From contig NC_064237.1 in the NCBI RefSeq assembly GCF_023101765.2, positions 8,279,649 through 8,343,648 of the forward strand: a stretch of DNA of 64,000 bases, read 5' to 3'. This stretch comes from Spodoptera frugiperda (Eukaryota; Arthropoda; Insecta; Lepidoptera; Noctuidae). How positions within the stretch are numbered: position 1 is the stretch's first letter; every line of letters begins with the position of its first letter. Shown here piece after piece: positions 23,691 to 35,107 of the stretch. Both the position numbers and the translations under genes were made by a program. A model generated the notes under the pieces. It did no database searches and was not told the DNA's origin. It worked only from the letters and a program-made list of their open reading frames with translations.

Positions 23691-24579
23691 GGCTTATCTT
23701 ATTAATACTCTCTCGCTCCGAGTTGCTACTGGTAAGGTCTTAAGGTGGCGGCAGATTTCCCCAGCATTTACTAACTCGCTACCATTTTGTTCCATGCACT
23801 CGGATTTAAACACTTAATTAAATCAAAAGTTTATTAATTTTTGCACTTATCATTTGTTTGCTTAATATAAAAAGGTTTGTTCATAATTTGCTGTGGGTTA
23901 AGTAAACTAATTTGTGTTAGCTAAACACAGTTGTTTGTACTTTAGTATTGAAAGTGATGCAAAATGAACATTATCACCATCTATGAAAATGGTATTTTCT
24001 ATCACATTGAGTAATCTCCTTACTTAGCGGATTAGAAATCGCAGTTTAGACACCCGCGGTAGAATTAAGGGTGAAATCAAATCTATTCTATATTTTGATA
24101 ATAACTTTCGTAAGACATACTAAATTCACGGTTTACGCATGTGAATTATTCGAGAAAAGCTTTACTTGTTTCGAGTCATTAATGGAGAACATTGTACACT
24201 ATGAATGCATTAAAGAGATTGACTCTTCATCATGAACAGCGTGCGCAGACGCGGTGACGTCGCGCAGCCTATAATCTACTCTACCGTCCCCACGCGACAA
24301 GATAGCATACACGAAAATGCACAAAACAAACAAAAATATCACATATCACTAGCACAGTACAATCACATATACTATTCCACATATAATCAGATTTGCCCAT
24401 CCCATATAGATCTTATTTCGAATCGAATATCCAAACTATCAACCAACGCGACCTTATTGAAATTCCTTACTGAACTTTATCACTGGTGCAAAGTTTATCG
24501 AATACTATTACAAGACGTGTTTCTCGAGCTGCTTCTAAACGGGCAATAGTCGTCGGACAGTAAGTCTTTGCAATATAAG

Positions 24580-24670
24580 GCTGCAATCATCATCATCATG
24601 ATCAGTTTGAAGACGTCCACTGTTGAACAAAGGACTTTGCTTAGCACTCCACGTAGAATGACAAACCACC
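24580..24670 (-). repeat. LINE/SINE tail with ATC run (minus strand)
   Basis: atcatcatcatgatcag is followed by gaagacgtccactgttgaac, the reverse complement of the GAT-ended tail family at 11855. Confidence 0.5.
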
Positions 24671-24681
24671 ACCCTTTTCTG

Positions 24682-24848
24682 TGGGGGGAAAATCATCCAA
24701 TGACTTCTCCCGCCTTGGGTGAAGCGGGAGTGTCAGACTCTTACTGACTAAAAACCACCCCGTTCCTTGAGCTTTGAGCCGGAGCCTCGGTAATCTATTA
24801 CGTTGTCTGCAGCTCCGTATCAGGCATCAGTCTTACTAGGCGCCACCT
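24682..24848 (-). repeat. R1-tail short repeat, copy 6 (long head)
   Basis: A full copy that also extends past the usual head. The bases beyond agctccg include caggcatcag, the reverse complement of the ctgatgcctg upstream of the head in the R1-like LINE at 29.45 kb. It therefore ties the short family to the LINE 3' UTR. Confidence 0.75.
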
Positions 24849-24933
24849 GCATTCTCTATGGCAACTAAAAATGTAGCTCAGTTGCAGTTTTGGCCATACA
24901 ATACTATGTATCGTAGAGGCCTGTGTCCTGTGT

Positions 24934-25389
24934 CTAGTCTAACAGAGGATGGAAGAGGGGAAAGATGATAATCGGTCGTACATGACCATATAAATATATG
25001 CTTGGTTCTAGAACGATTACGACAGCAATTTTAAACGGTATATTTTCAATGTTGCCGGCCACTAAGTTGCGAGCCACATATTGCCCGTTTAGAATCACCT
25101 TTACAAAACACGTATTATATAGAACGTTGTTTTGTGTTTCATACAAACCTCGCATCTCCTGCATGTAGCTTTGATGTGCGAGGCATAGGCCTGGAACTTT
25201 TTGGGACATGCAATCCTCGGCTAAGCGGATAGTGGGTAAAAAACCCGCGTTTTCCAACCGTGTGCTAAAGTCCCGACTATAGATTGGTATGGGCAGTTGC
25301 GCGGAACGAGTAGACAGCCCATTTGTCGTATCTAGTTCAAGCCTTTGGTGCTCCCCGTGCAAATATTGAAGTTTGAAAAGTAAATGCAA
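24934..25389 (-). other. 151-codon open frame, unrecognised
   Basis: One of the longest frames in the window outside transposons, on the minus strand. Base composition is more balanced than its surroundings, so it may be a decayed coding fragment or exon. There is no ATG at its 5' edge (TTG at 25389), no clear splice acceptor, and no domain I recognise. The protein ends in a hydrophobic stretch (KIAVVIVLEPSIYLYG). Confidence 0.15.
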
Positions 25390-25514
25390 GTTGGTTGATT
25401 AAGACACACAACTTGTTAATATTAGTTAAGAATGTTTAGTTTGTGGGGAGATTGTGGTTATACTGGTTAAGCCAAGAAGTTTGTATTCTTAGCTGTATTT
25501 TTTTTATTCCTGAA

Positions 25515-25645
25515 CCAGAGCTGCGGACTACCTAGCGGGTTTACCGGGACTCCGGCTCGAAAAGCAAAAGTAGGAACGGGGTAGTTTTTAGTCAGTAAGA
25601 GTCTGGCACACACTCTCGCCTCGCCCAAGGCGGCCCTTAAAAAAG
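25515..25645 (+). repeat. R1-tail short repeat, copy 7
   Basis: Starts at the common head (agagctgcggactacctagc). It loses about 25 bp before the A-run. Confidence 0.8.
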
Positions 25646-26716
25646 CTGTATTTTTTCTTATATTTGAACAAATACGAAAACAATTATAAAGATGAAAGAA
25701 TTCACTAAAGTTTTATCTAAGAAAATGGACACAAAATTGAGAAATGTAAAGAAAGAAGGATGCAACATCTAGTTAAACAAGAGCCGTTTAAAATAGCCAG
25801 TGTAAGTGAACCCGTAGTTTATCATTTGTGAAGTTTTAGCTCAGTATGCATGGGTCATATCTCAGTGTCTGCGTAAGTAAGGGATGCAGGAAAACAACGG
25901 CTATAGAATATAATAATGTAAGTTGGCAAGCCAGAGAATTTAGTTTCTCTAGCCGAAGCTTATATAGGAGCGCCATATATTGTGGCTTGTTTCGTAGTTT
26001 ACTACACTTGGGTTAAAAATAAGCCAGCGGTATAACCTTGCTAGTTTTATATATTAATATTGGGAGTTATATTTTGAAGATTGGCTCGCATACGCATTGA
26101 TTGCCTCGTTGACAGAGTGAATGTAGAAATGATCACTGATCAAGTTTGTTTGTAGTCTGAGCGTGTAAATACTCTCATTTCGCCTACAAAAAGATGGCAT
26201 AAAATGTGCCAATAACAATTACTTTACCGTATCGACGTAAACTCGTTTATTTAAGTAGAATCGGCGCGCAAAAAGCGAGCGTACGGTACAAAAACCCTTC
26301 TGGTTTGATGTCGACAAAAATGTACGAAATTACACCTATCAGGAGCTCGTGCACAACTTTTTGTGTTAATTTAAAACTTTGTTTAAGCACATTCAAGTGA
26401 GGTTGCCGTAACTCGAACAACACCGAATAATCCTCATCAAAATAAATATTTCAGTAACTCTCGCATACAGAGAGTAAATCAATATTGTTTCATCGTTTTG
26501 AAAGAGCAGTTTGCCAACAAGTTGAGAGTGTTTTTGATTACGCCCGACGCCGTTGAAGCCGGATTAAGAGTCGATTTTTACGTTAAAATTTGTGCCTCTG
26601 TTAAAAATGTTGCCGTACTAGCGTATTTTTTATATTCAGCGATTAAAGCTGTTTATTTATATTTTTTCAAAGGAATGAACGTTCAATAGTGTTTATTTTT
26701 ATACTATCGCTATAGT
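25646..26716. other. AT-rich stretch, no gene supported
   Basis: Two frames (26206-26400 and 26498-26689) have somewhat protein-like composition, but neither has a convincing start, splice site or known domain. Confidence 0.35.
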
Positions 26717-26717
26717 T

Positions 26718-26805
26718 AGTAACTGCCTCGTAGGTCGAATGGTCGCAAGTGTGATTGTCGAGCAAGGGGTCTTGAGTTTGATTCATCGAATCTTTTTGGT
26801 TCTTC
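26718..26805 (+). repeat. tRNA-headed SINE, family T1 (head only)
   Basis: Words ctcgtaggtcgaatggtcgc and gagtttgattcatcgaa correspond to a mutated A/B-box head. Copy 8 of the R1-tail repeat follows directly. Confidence 0.45.
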
Positions 26806-26815
26806 GAAAGGGGGT

Positions 26816-26902
26816 TCAGACCTTACTTACTAAAAACACCCCGTTCCTACCTGATTTTCAAACCGGAGTCTCGGTAACCCGCTGGGCAGTCCGCAGCTCC
26901 GG
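26816..26902 (-). repeat. R1-tail short repeat, copy 8
   Basis: The head side is intact up to ccgcagctccgg. The A-run side is truncated next to the T1 SINE head. Confidence 0.7.
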
Positions 26903-27350
26903 AACTTGATGGTTTACCTACTACAACCATAACTCTCCGCCTTATCAATACCTACTACAATCAACTTAATAAATTTGACAAAGGCAAAGGATAATAAAAA
27001 AAACTCAACACTTTAAACACAGCCAGGAACCGCCGTGGAAACCATGAAACCTCCTTAAAATACTCTCGAGATATACCTATTGTCTTTTTTTATTCAAAGC
27101 GTATTATCTACAGCGATTTGATGACGTGGTTCAAACAATATTGTTGTTGAATGAAGCCGTTGTTCGAAACAGCCTCCGTGGCAGAACAAGATCTTATCGT
27201 GTACCCTTTCAGTCAATGTTGCTTGTGAACTTCGTATACTTTGTGTATTGCTATAAATTGTAGACCTCAAGTTTAGTGGTGTAAGTTATGAGTTTGGTTG
27301 TGACTTGACATAGGTTGGTTTAAAGATGTTTAATTGGTTTTATGTTAATC

Positions 27351-27522
27351 ACACTAATATTATAAAAACTAAAGTGTGTTTGAGTGTTTCTCGTCCAACC
27401 ACGCTGAAACTACTGAACGAACTTTGATGAAATTTGGTACAAAGGCAGGGTATGGGTTGACTTGGATGATAGGACACTTTTTATTCCACGTGAACGCGGG
27501 CGAAAAAGTTAGAAGAAACTAG
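27351..27522 (+). repeat. Dispersed non-coding element ending CTAGT, copy a
   Basis: cactaatattataaaaact, gctgaaactactgaacgaac, gatgaaatttggtac, gaacgcgggcgaa and a final ctagt occur in order. The same order is seen at 33968 and 34935. The family is common in moths, perhaps Helitron-like; there are no coding frames. Confidence 0.55.
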
Positions 27523-27946
27523 TTTATACTAATATTGTAAAAAGAGAGATTTGATTGTTTGCATTAAATAAACGAAACTACTTCACCATTTCTAATATTT
27601 ATTTCATCATTGGAAAGCCTACTTTTTAGAGAGTAGCAGAGTTACTGTTTTTGTTCCTACAGAATCTACTTCTTGTGTTTGTTTGATGTGAAATACCATA
27701 TAACATTTCTACGAGTTTTGAAATGTTACAATGATCAATCACAGCAAACTAAAATAGACAACAAAGTGAAACGATTTTATGCCTAGGTATTTCACAAAAA
27801 CATACCTACAACATTTATTACGTGAAAATGAAATCAAATAAAACTGAAAACGTTTCGTTGAAAGGAGAATTAAAATATTGTTTAGTGTATATAGAATACA
27901 ACAGTCAATTCAAACATTTAGAAGGGTTAATGTAGTCATGAATTTA

Positions 27947-27984
27947 TTGATCCATGAATAAAATTTTTTTTATTCATGGATCAA
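27947..27984. repeat. Short perfect palindrome
   Basis: TTGATCCATGAATAAAA and its reverse complement flank a T-run. It could be a remnant of a hairpin MITE. Confidence 0.6.
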
Positions 27985-29024
27985 GGTCAAAAGCGTAAAA
28001 TAATCGTCTGTTATGAATATGTTAGGTGAGAATTTTTTTTTTCAATGAAACGATTGTTAACGGTTGATAGTTGAATTTTGAATTTGGCTTCATGTGATAC
28101 AACTATACGAGCATTTAAGAATGGAAGTCATGACGTCACAATTAAAGTTTGTTCGTTTATTCCACATGCTTAAGAATTAACCTTTCTTAATAGATATTCA
28201 AAGAAAAGATAAAGTATTCTGTAACTCATGGCAGCTAGAACTGTTTTTTTTTTCAACGTGATTTTGTCTAGTATGTCGGTATATTTTACAACATCACATT
28301 GATGGATTTCTTATAATTTACTATGAATAAAGTTTGAACTAGATCAAAAGATCTGACTGAAAAGTTCAAGAGCCATCAAATATTCATCAAAAGCAACCTG
28401 AAACAAACAAACAGATCGATATATTTATTTTTGCCTTTGTAATTATTTCGTTCCAACAAAATAATAAAGGTACTCGTAGATATCTAACTTAACAAACCTA
28501 CAATAATACAATAATTATTTAACAAGTTTATTTAGGACGATTCGAAGAAATTTAAATATAAGTTAACGGTTGTTTCTCATCAACGATCTGATTAGATAAG
28601 GCTACCTGAATTTTGTAGTCTGACAATATTATAGTAGTTTTGTTAGTTTAGGATCTTTCACTGTTTGCCGTTTGGATTAACTATTGTTTAGTTTTATTGT
28701 AGGTTTAACTAGATTGGGCTAGAACTTATTTTTGGAAACGTGAATTGTTATAACGAATTATAACAGTGTAAGCGCTGTAGCGTCACCGTTGGCAAGCGTA
28801 TTGTTATTTACCTACAGTACGCAAATAGAAACTCTATTTCTTCTTATAATTCCTCTGTGATTTTATGAGTGACAATTGGCAAAAATTTCGTAAGAGAATT
28901 ACGTACTATTTTTGTGTAATAATAAATCTTTACGTTAATTAAAATTGTGAAATGCAATCTATTTTTAAATAAACCTCTTTTGTTGAATGCGTATTTTTTT
29001 CTAGCGGCAGATATGTAAGTAAGG
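27985..29024. other. AT-rich stretch, no gene seen
   Basis: No repeat or exon recognised. Confidence 0.45.
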
Positions 29025-29033
29025 GAAGTCTTT

Positions 29034-29626
29034 CGCCCGGAGGACACAGTAGAACATACGGTGGCGGTGTGCCCCGCGTGGGCTGAGCACCGCCAAGTCC
29101 TAGGGATGTGGTCGGCGACGGCGACCTCTCGCGCCCGGCACTGGTTCAGGCCAGGTGCGGAGAGAGAGGGACTGGGATGCCGTCTCCTCCTTCTGCGAAG
29201 CAGTCATGCTAGCTAAGGAGGAGGCGGGGCGCGTGAGAGAACAAACCTTTCACGCCCCAGCCGTCGCGAAAGACACTCCGGGCGTAGGGGATCCCGAGAC
29301 GATCTCCGGCCATCGTAAGTGCGGGCCTGCGGACGGCGAGCAAGGGTAGCTCACCGCCCGAACAGAACCAGACCCGTGCGTGCGGCGCGTCGCGTTCCGC
29401 GCGCGCCTCACAGCCATCAGACCACCACAGATGGGGCCCAAAGGGCTGATGCCTGTCCGGAGCTGCGGACTACCTAGCGGGTTTACCGGGGCTCCGGCTC
29501 GAAAAGCAGGAGAAGGAACGGGGTGGTTTTTAGTCAGTAAGAGTCTGACACTCTTTGTCGCCTCGCCCAAGGCGAGAGAAGTTATTGGATGATTTTCCCC
29601 CTCAAAAAAAAAAAAAAAAAAGGTGT
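29034..29626 (+). mobile_element. 5'-truncated R1-like LINE with 3' UTR and A-tail (R1-tail copy 9)
   Basis: The insertion is strikingly GC-rich. It starts within the C-terminal part of a LINE polymerase and ends in 18 A (29604-29621). The word gaagtcttt precedes it (29025-29033) and follows it (29627-29635), a plausible target duplication. The last third, from ggagctgcggactacctagc at about 29460 to the A-run, is the abundant short repeat found elsewhere in about twenty copies. Here it is visibly the 3' UTR of a longer LINE. Confidence 0.8.
29040..29349 (+). pseudogene. C-terminal fragment of an R1-like reverse transcriptase ORF
   Basis: In frame from 29040 it reads EDTVEHTVAVCPAWAEHR. The H-x4-C pair is the end of the CCHC finger found at the C-terminus of R1/I/jockey-group polymerases. 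A frameshift follows at about 29110-29150. The frame then resumes as RERDWDAVSSFCEAVM and KEEAGRVRE, typical of the last residues of lepidopteran R1-like ORF2, and stops at TAG 29347-29349. The endonuclease and RT domains are missing, so it is a dead 5'-truncated insertion. Assignment to the R1 clade rests on remembered family features and is moderately sure. Confidence 0.7.
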
Positions 29627-29636
29627 GAAGTCTTTG

Positions 29637-29696
29637 GCTAGGGAGAGGCCTTTATCCAACAGTGGATGTCTTCAAGCTGTTGATGATGAGATATGT
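29637..29696 (+). repeat. LINE/SINE tail fragment, GATGATG end
   Basis: ggctagggagaggcctttat, then ccaacagtggatgtcttc and gttgatgatgag. Same family as 11855. The R1-like insertion seems to sit just upstream of it or inside it. Confidence 0.5.
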
Positions 29697-29699
29697 GAA

Positions 29700-30990
29700 G
29701 TGATATGAAACTTTGTAAATTATATCTGCCTCATAGGTCGTATTCAGGGTGTAAAATAAAAACCTAGCGCTTGCTAAAGACATGTCAAATTTTGATCTAT
29801 ACCAATTCAATTCATAACAAGCAAAAAAATTGGATTTTCAAATCATATTCTGGTCAAGAATTTCATACAATTATTTTATCCCACCCCAAGGGGTCATTTT
29901 GATTAGCACAAGATTGACAGGATATATTTACTTTCGGACTCGTCACGTGATAGCATCAATGTTCGGATCGATAAGGTCGACATCGGTTCTCCATCAAACC
30001 GATACTGTTTTCCTTTCAATAAAGCTTATCCCTTACACCACACCCTAAGGATTTATCACAGGCGTGTAAAGGTGCGCTTGTTATTACAGTTTGTTTGGTA
30101 GATACGACTGCAATCGTTACTTTGGGCGCGAAGATTCTTCAAAAGCCGTTTTATGTACAATACCTATTGTACCCTTTTTAAGTCGCGAAATATTCTTTTC
30201 TTTTTGTCACTTTTTTATTGAGTAGATTGTGGGGTTAAGAAAAGTTCTTTTTTTGTTTTAATTTAGTGTAGATTGTTTGTAATTGTAGGTGCGATATTTT
30301 ATCAAGGTGCTTTGCTAGCACCTGGGATTGTGATAAGATTTATGCTATTCATTGTTATTATCTCATTTAAGATTGACTGTTGTCAGTTGGAATAAAAAGT
30401 TATAGCATACCTTAATCTGTTGAACCACCATTTTTATTTGTGTCCGACTTGACTCGTGTACCAACGGAAAAATAGACGATTTAATTACACATTGCCATTA
30501 ATATTAAAATGCCAACTTATTACGGTTTCTGTCGTTCAAGTAAAATATAATTGTTTTAGATAAAAGTTATCTTTTTAAATTTCTATTTAAGGTTGCTTTC
30601 CCTTAGTGCTAAGCCGAGTGTAACAATGAATGACAAAGCGAAACAGTCTAAAACAAATTCGACTAAAAGAACTTATAGATAAATAACATTTTGCTTAATC
30701 AATGAATATTCGCCTATAGTTGTTAAATCCAGGGTTCAACCTAAAACTAGTTACGAGAATTAAACTGAGACCGTTGAATGAACTGCATTTATCATTCGTA
30801 ATGCAGGTCGGATGACATATTTCCAATCTGGTATGGTCATGCATCATCCATTCAGAGTTCCATTTTAATTTAGGTAGTGCTATGCTTAGGGCTCGTAATT
30901 TTAGATATATAGATCCTTATACTTATCTGAAATGTATAATAATATGGTTATAATAGGGATAACGACGAGGTATTAAAATTAAAAATCTAT
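29700..30990. other. AT-rich stretch, no gene seen
   Basis: A short T1-like head (tgcctcataggtcgtattc, about 29730) is the only hint of a repeat. Confidence 0.4.
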
Positions 30991-30992
30991 TT

Positions 30993-31197
30993 AGTCAGTC
31001 AGTTAGGTATTAAAAAAATATTAGACACTTTATTATTTTGTCTTTTGTATGAAAACGAATCAAAGTTTAGGATAGGAAGCATAGTGGGAGCAAATACGTC
31101 AATGTATACCAAAAAACCTAGAAAGGACATGACGCGATATTTCTAAGAAAATAAAAAAAAAATGTGTCTAATATTTTAAAATTATCTACAAGACGGT
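30993..31197. mobile_element. MITE family M3, copy 1
   Basis: The ends are imperfect inverted repeats: agtcagttagg and aatattagacac on the left, gtgtctaatatt and caagacggtc on the right. The interior shares gggagcaaatacgtcaatg and other words with the second copy at 55494, which is in the same orientation. No coding frame. Confidence 0.6.
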
Positions 31198-33387
31198 CAT
31201 TAAAATAAAAATTTGTCATCTACCCTATTTAGGTCGACTGAAATAGTTGTGAAATCACCTGTTCTATGAAAAATTAAAAAAAAAACAATTGACTCGTTGG
31301 TGACTTTATTAAAAATAAAATCTTTTTTTGTTGTTGTCGTTGGGTATCAACCCAAGCAACGCAGCGTCTGCACAAAAATATACTTAAGATAATTTATAAA
31401 TCTGTATAAGTACACATAAGTTGATAGTAGATAGCCATAACAGAAAACATTAAACTATATGTACTACATGTATTGACTACAAAAATATACTCAACAATAA
31501 CTACCTTTCAACGTAATGAAAAGTATATTGTCCACATTTTTCTAACATAAAGCTTTTGTTCCCTCATTACCAACGACATTTTGTTTTGCTTCAGGCTATT
31601 TGAAACTTTTTTGATATCATTGTTAGTCGCATTTTTCCTTGAAGTAAAGATACAAGCCATGAGGGCATTGCCCTTGCACGTCGTCACTCGGTAGTGATGT
31701 GGTGTAAATGTGTTTCTGTTTCTGTAATTCCTTAGTTTTGCTACTAGACCGTAAGACGCGTACTTTTAAATTTCTTACGGAAACAAATACTTTAGAAGAT
31801 ACTTTTTATTTGAATTGTCGTATGAAGTCACTTCTAGATACGTTTTATACTTAGAAATGCGTATCTGCTCCCACGCCAAAACTTTGTTTCAATTTATCTA
31901 TGTATATACTGTTCATCATCCCTATTAGTATGTACCCATTGTATAAGTAGCTAATAATAAAGTTACCATATTTATATTCGTACTTAATTATAATAATGAC
32001 AAGGACAACGTTATTATTTACCCAAAATCATTTAAAATTCTGCATAAGTTCAACTGCCAATAGTCAACCAAATTCTAGACAATGATATAAATAATCACGA
32101 TACTTTAAAAAGTCTTTCATTTCAATAACACCACGACTAAAGAATAAGAATTATTTAAATTAAATCCTTTTCTATATAAGATGATAAATCACTAAGAAAA
32201 CTAGGCAAAGCTAGTCTGAATAAAAATCCTCTATCTTTTGAAGACGATCCTCAAACCGTGTTAACTCGATAAACTTATACGACCTTGATCGCCTAGGCCT
32301 AGAATACTTGTATAATGTGAAACCTCTTCACATTTTTAGATTAAAACTTCTTCTTTACTTAATATTGAGTCGACGCTTTCTTACAATGTCTAGAAGCGAT
32401 TGTTATGTAAGTCGATTTCTTTAATACTAACTGTATATTTGTCAAGTTTCAAAAATCTTTTACCAAACTGCTTCGATTGGAGCTTTTTTTATATCGATGT
32501 TCATATTCTACCCTGTAGGTAGAATGGACGATCCATCTTTGATTCATAATATTGTTCATCCGTTTGATGTTAATAATTAATTACTTTATTAATTAAACAT
32601 TACGTCTATTTTTACAGGCACACCTAATACGATAAATACAGTGCCAGCAAATAAATTTATGTATACTAAAGAGCTTCTAGCATAACATGAAACTAGTCGA
32701 ATTCCTTATCAAACAGTTACGTAAGTAAGCCGAAAAACATAAAAAATAATGAAAAGTCTATCTTATTCGATCAAATACTTTACAGTTCAAAGTTTTACCA
32801 GAACTTTATAAAAAAAAAACAAACATAAATTACTGGTAAACGTGATAATGCAATAAACAATGAGTAAAACAGTCAAACAAAAAGAAAAACAATTCAACAC
32901 AAAAACAAATTATGTAAAACCATTCTAAAAGTGAAAACATAATTTTAATATCCATCAGCCGTGCCTTTTACACGTTACACCGCAACGTTCAATATGGTAA
33001 TAATTGAATAATATGTGCAAATGTTCCGAAAATACTACGAGAGAAAAACTTGGAGGGGAAAAGAAATTAATGCATGTACCAATCATTTACTTTTCATACT
33101 GAGATGGTAAGATAAACTGGCTTGAGTTACGTAAATACGAGTGTACTATATTATGAGAGTAGTTATATGGATAGGTATAAATATGTAGGAGAGTTGAAGA
33201 ACGAGCTCCGTACGAGTAGCATGCAATGAGGCATATTTTCTGTTGTGGAGAGAATCGGGCGAATGATGGTAATGATGATATTAAAAACACAAATAACCTA
33301 GGCTGTATTTCCTTAAGAAATATACGACACCTATTAAGTGTTCATTAGGTCCGAAGTGGCGGACGGCACAATGGCATAGCAGGCCTA
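31198..33387. other. AT-rich stretch, no gene seen
   Basis: No repeat or exon recognised. Confidence 0.45.
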
Positions 33388-33528
33388 GTGGACTGCCGTC
33401 CACTTTACCGGGGCTCTGGCTCGAAAAGCAGGAATAGGAATGGGATGGTTTCTAGTCAGTAAGAGTCTGACACTCCTTCTTGCCTCACTCAAAGCGGGAG
33501 AGGGCATTGGATGATTTTCCCTACAAAA
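33388..33528 (+). repeat. R1-tail short repeat, copy 10
   Basis: The body is clear from ttaccggggctctggctcg to ttggatgattttccctac. The head before it is diverged and the A-run is nearly gone. Confidence 0.75.
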
Positions 33529-33967
33529 TAGTACCTATTAGGTACTCAGTTTATATCTATCTTCCTACTGTAGTCAAACTATCTTTTAAACCTTTGTAAT
33601 TCATATATCAAATTGTGATCTTAATAACGTAGAGGCGATTTTACTGTGCACACCCTTTTCACCAAATAGGCGAAACATTATGATGTATCACAAAAGTTTG
33701 TTTAAAACTGGGCAGCTATACATTTCACAGCGTTTTTGGCACAGGTATATGAATAATTAAATTCAATGTAACATGCAATTTGTAACAACCTCTCACGGGA
33801 TTAAGCATAATAAAATAGAATTACACCATTGACAGGAATATAGATTAAAATGGCCTATTTACCAAACGATGTGTGTATTATTTTGTTTCACTAATATTAA
33901 TGCAGTATCCTAATTAATGTAATTTTTTATAATTTTAATGAATATTTAAAATTTAAGGTATACAGCT
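33529..33967. other. AT-rich stretch, no gene seen
   Basis: No repeat or exon recognised. Confidence 0.4.
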
Positions 33968-34132
33968 CACTAAAATTATAAATGTGAAAGTTTGTTTATC
34001 TGGATGTTGGTCCGTTAATCACGATTAAACTATTTGAACGGATTTCGATGAAATTTGGTATATGAACTGACTTGGTAATATGATACTTTTTATCCCACGG
34101 GAACGTGGGTGAAGCCACTGGTAGAAGCTAGT
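33968..34132 (+). repeat. Dispersed non-coding element ending CTAGT, copy b
   Basis: Same order of words as copy a, with cccacgggaacgtgggtgaag near the 3' end and a final gctagt. Confidence 0.6.
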
Positions 34133-34934
34133 ATTAGCTAATATGAATATTACTAAAATACATGGTTTTACGTCCAGTTTTAGATATACCGTATAAAATA
34201 TATATCAGCCAGAATAAAGAATAAGGTAGGTACATTCTATCACAATTTGTATTGACAAATCTACGCAAAACATCTAAATGTAACTCCCATTAACACTAAA
34301 GGTGCTTTTAAACAATCGATCATAAAAATCCCCATGATACGTATAAATCTATCAGAAAGGGTATTGATTAATTGTCTGAATGACGGCCAAATGTATTCGC
34401 TCTGGGGGGATCAAACAGCAGACATTTCAAATGACGACTCATATCCATTATATTAAACCCCGAAGGGATTTAGACCTAACAACACAGATTTAAATCGTTT
34501 TGGTTCACAATTCATTTGATTGGCGTAGTTTAAGCCTGGTGGACAGTGTTTCTATGGAAATGGATTGTCAATGTTTATTTATTTAATTAAACAATAATGT
34601 AGAAACTGTTGAGGTGACCTGGAGGCTTAAGACACCCGCTTTTCATGATCATAGATCGCTTTCATGCGTGCGCGAAAGCTACCAACAGCAAAGTAACAAT
34701 GTGACTTATTCCGGGTTATTTTTTATGTTTTCTAGTTTAGATGTAAATAATATGTAGTAGTACATATATTGAATGCTCAATAAATTATGCTTGAGTTCCA
34801 ACTTATATGTACATTCTAAGATTATTAAGACACCACTAACAAACTTAAAGGAAAACGTCGTGAGAAAACTAGGAAATATAATTTCTAAGCAAGATTGAAC
34901 AATAGACATATCATATTAGGTACATGATGTAATC
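34133..34934. other. AT-rich stretch, no gene seen
   Basis: No repeat or exon recognised. Confidence 0.4.
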
Positions 34935-35107
34935 ACACTAATAATATAAAAGTGAAAGTTTGTTTGGGTGTTTGAACGTTTGCTCGTCAATGACGCTGAA
35001 ACTACTGAACGGATTTTGATGAAATTTAGTATACAGACAGGGTATGAGCTGACTTGGGTTCCTTTTTATCCCATAGGAACGCGGGCGAAGCCGCTGGCAG
35101 AATCTAG
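34935..35107 (+). repeat. Dispersed non-coding element ending CTAGT, copy c
   Basis: The best preserved copy: cactaataatataaaagtg, tgaaactactgaacggat, gatgaaatttagtatac, ggaacgcgggcgaagccg and a final tctagt. Confidence 0.65.

Noticed and set aside
24588..24602. CRISPR-like or satellite array from ATC repeats
   Set aside because: Simple microsatellite at a LINE/SINE tail; no spacer-repeat structure.
26498..26689. 62-codon frame with protein-like composition
   Set aside because: Starts at TTG, has no clear splice acceptor and no known domain; kept only as a note in the gap entry.
29250..29570. 106-codon minus-strand frame
   Set aside because: Antisense to the GC-rich R1-like fragment and its UTR.
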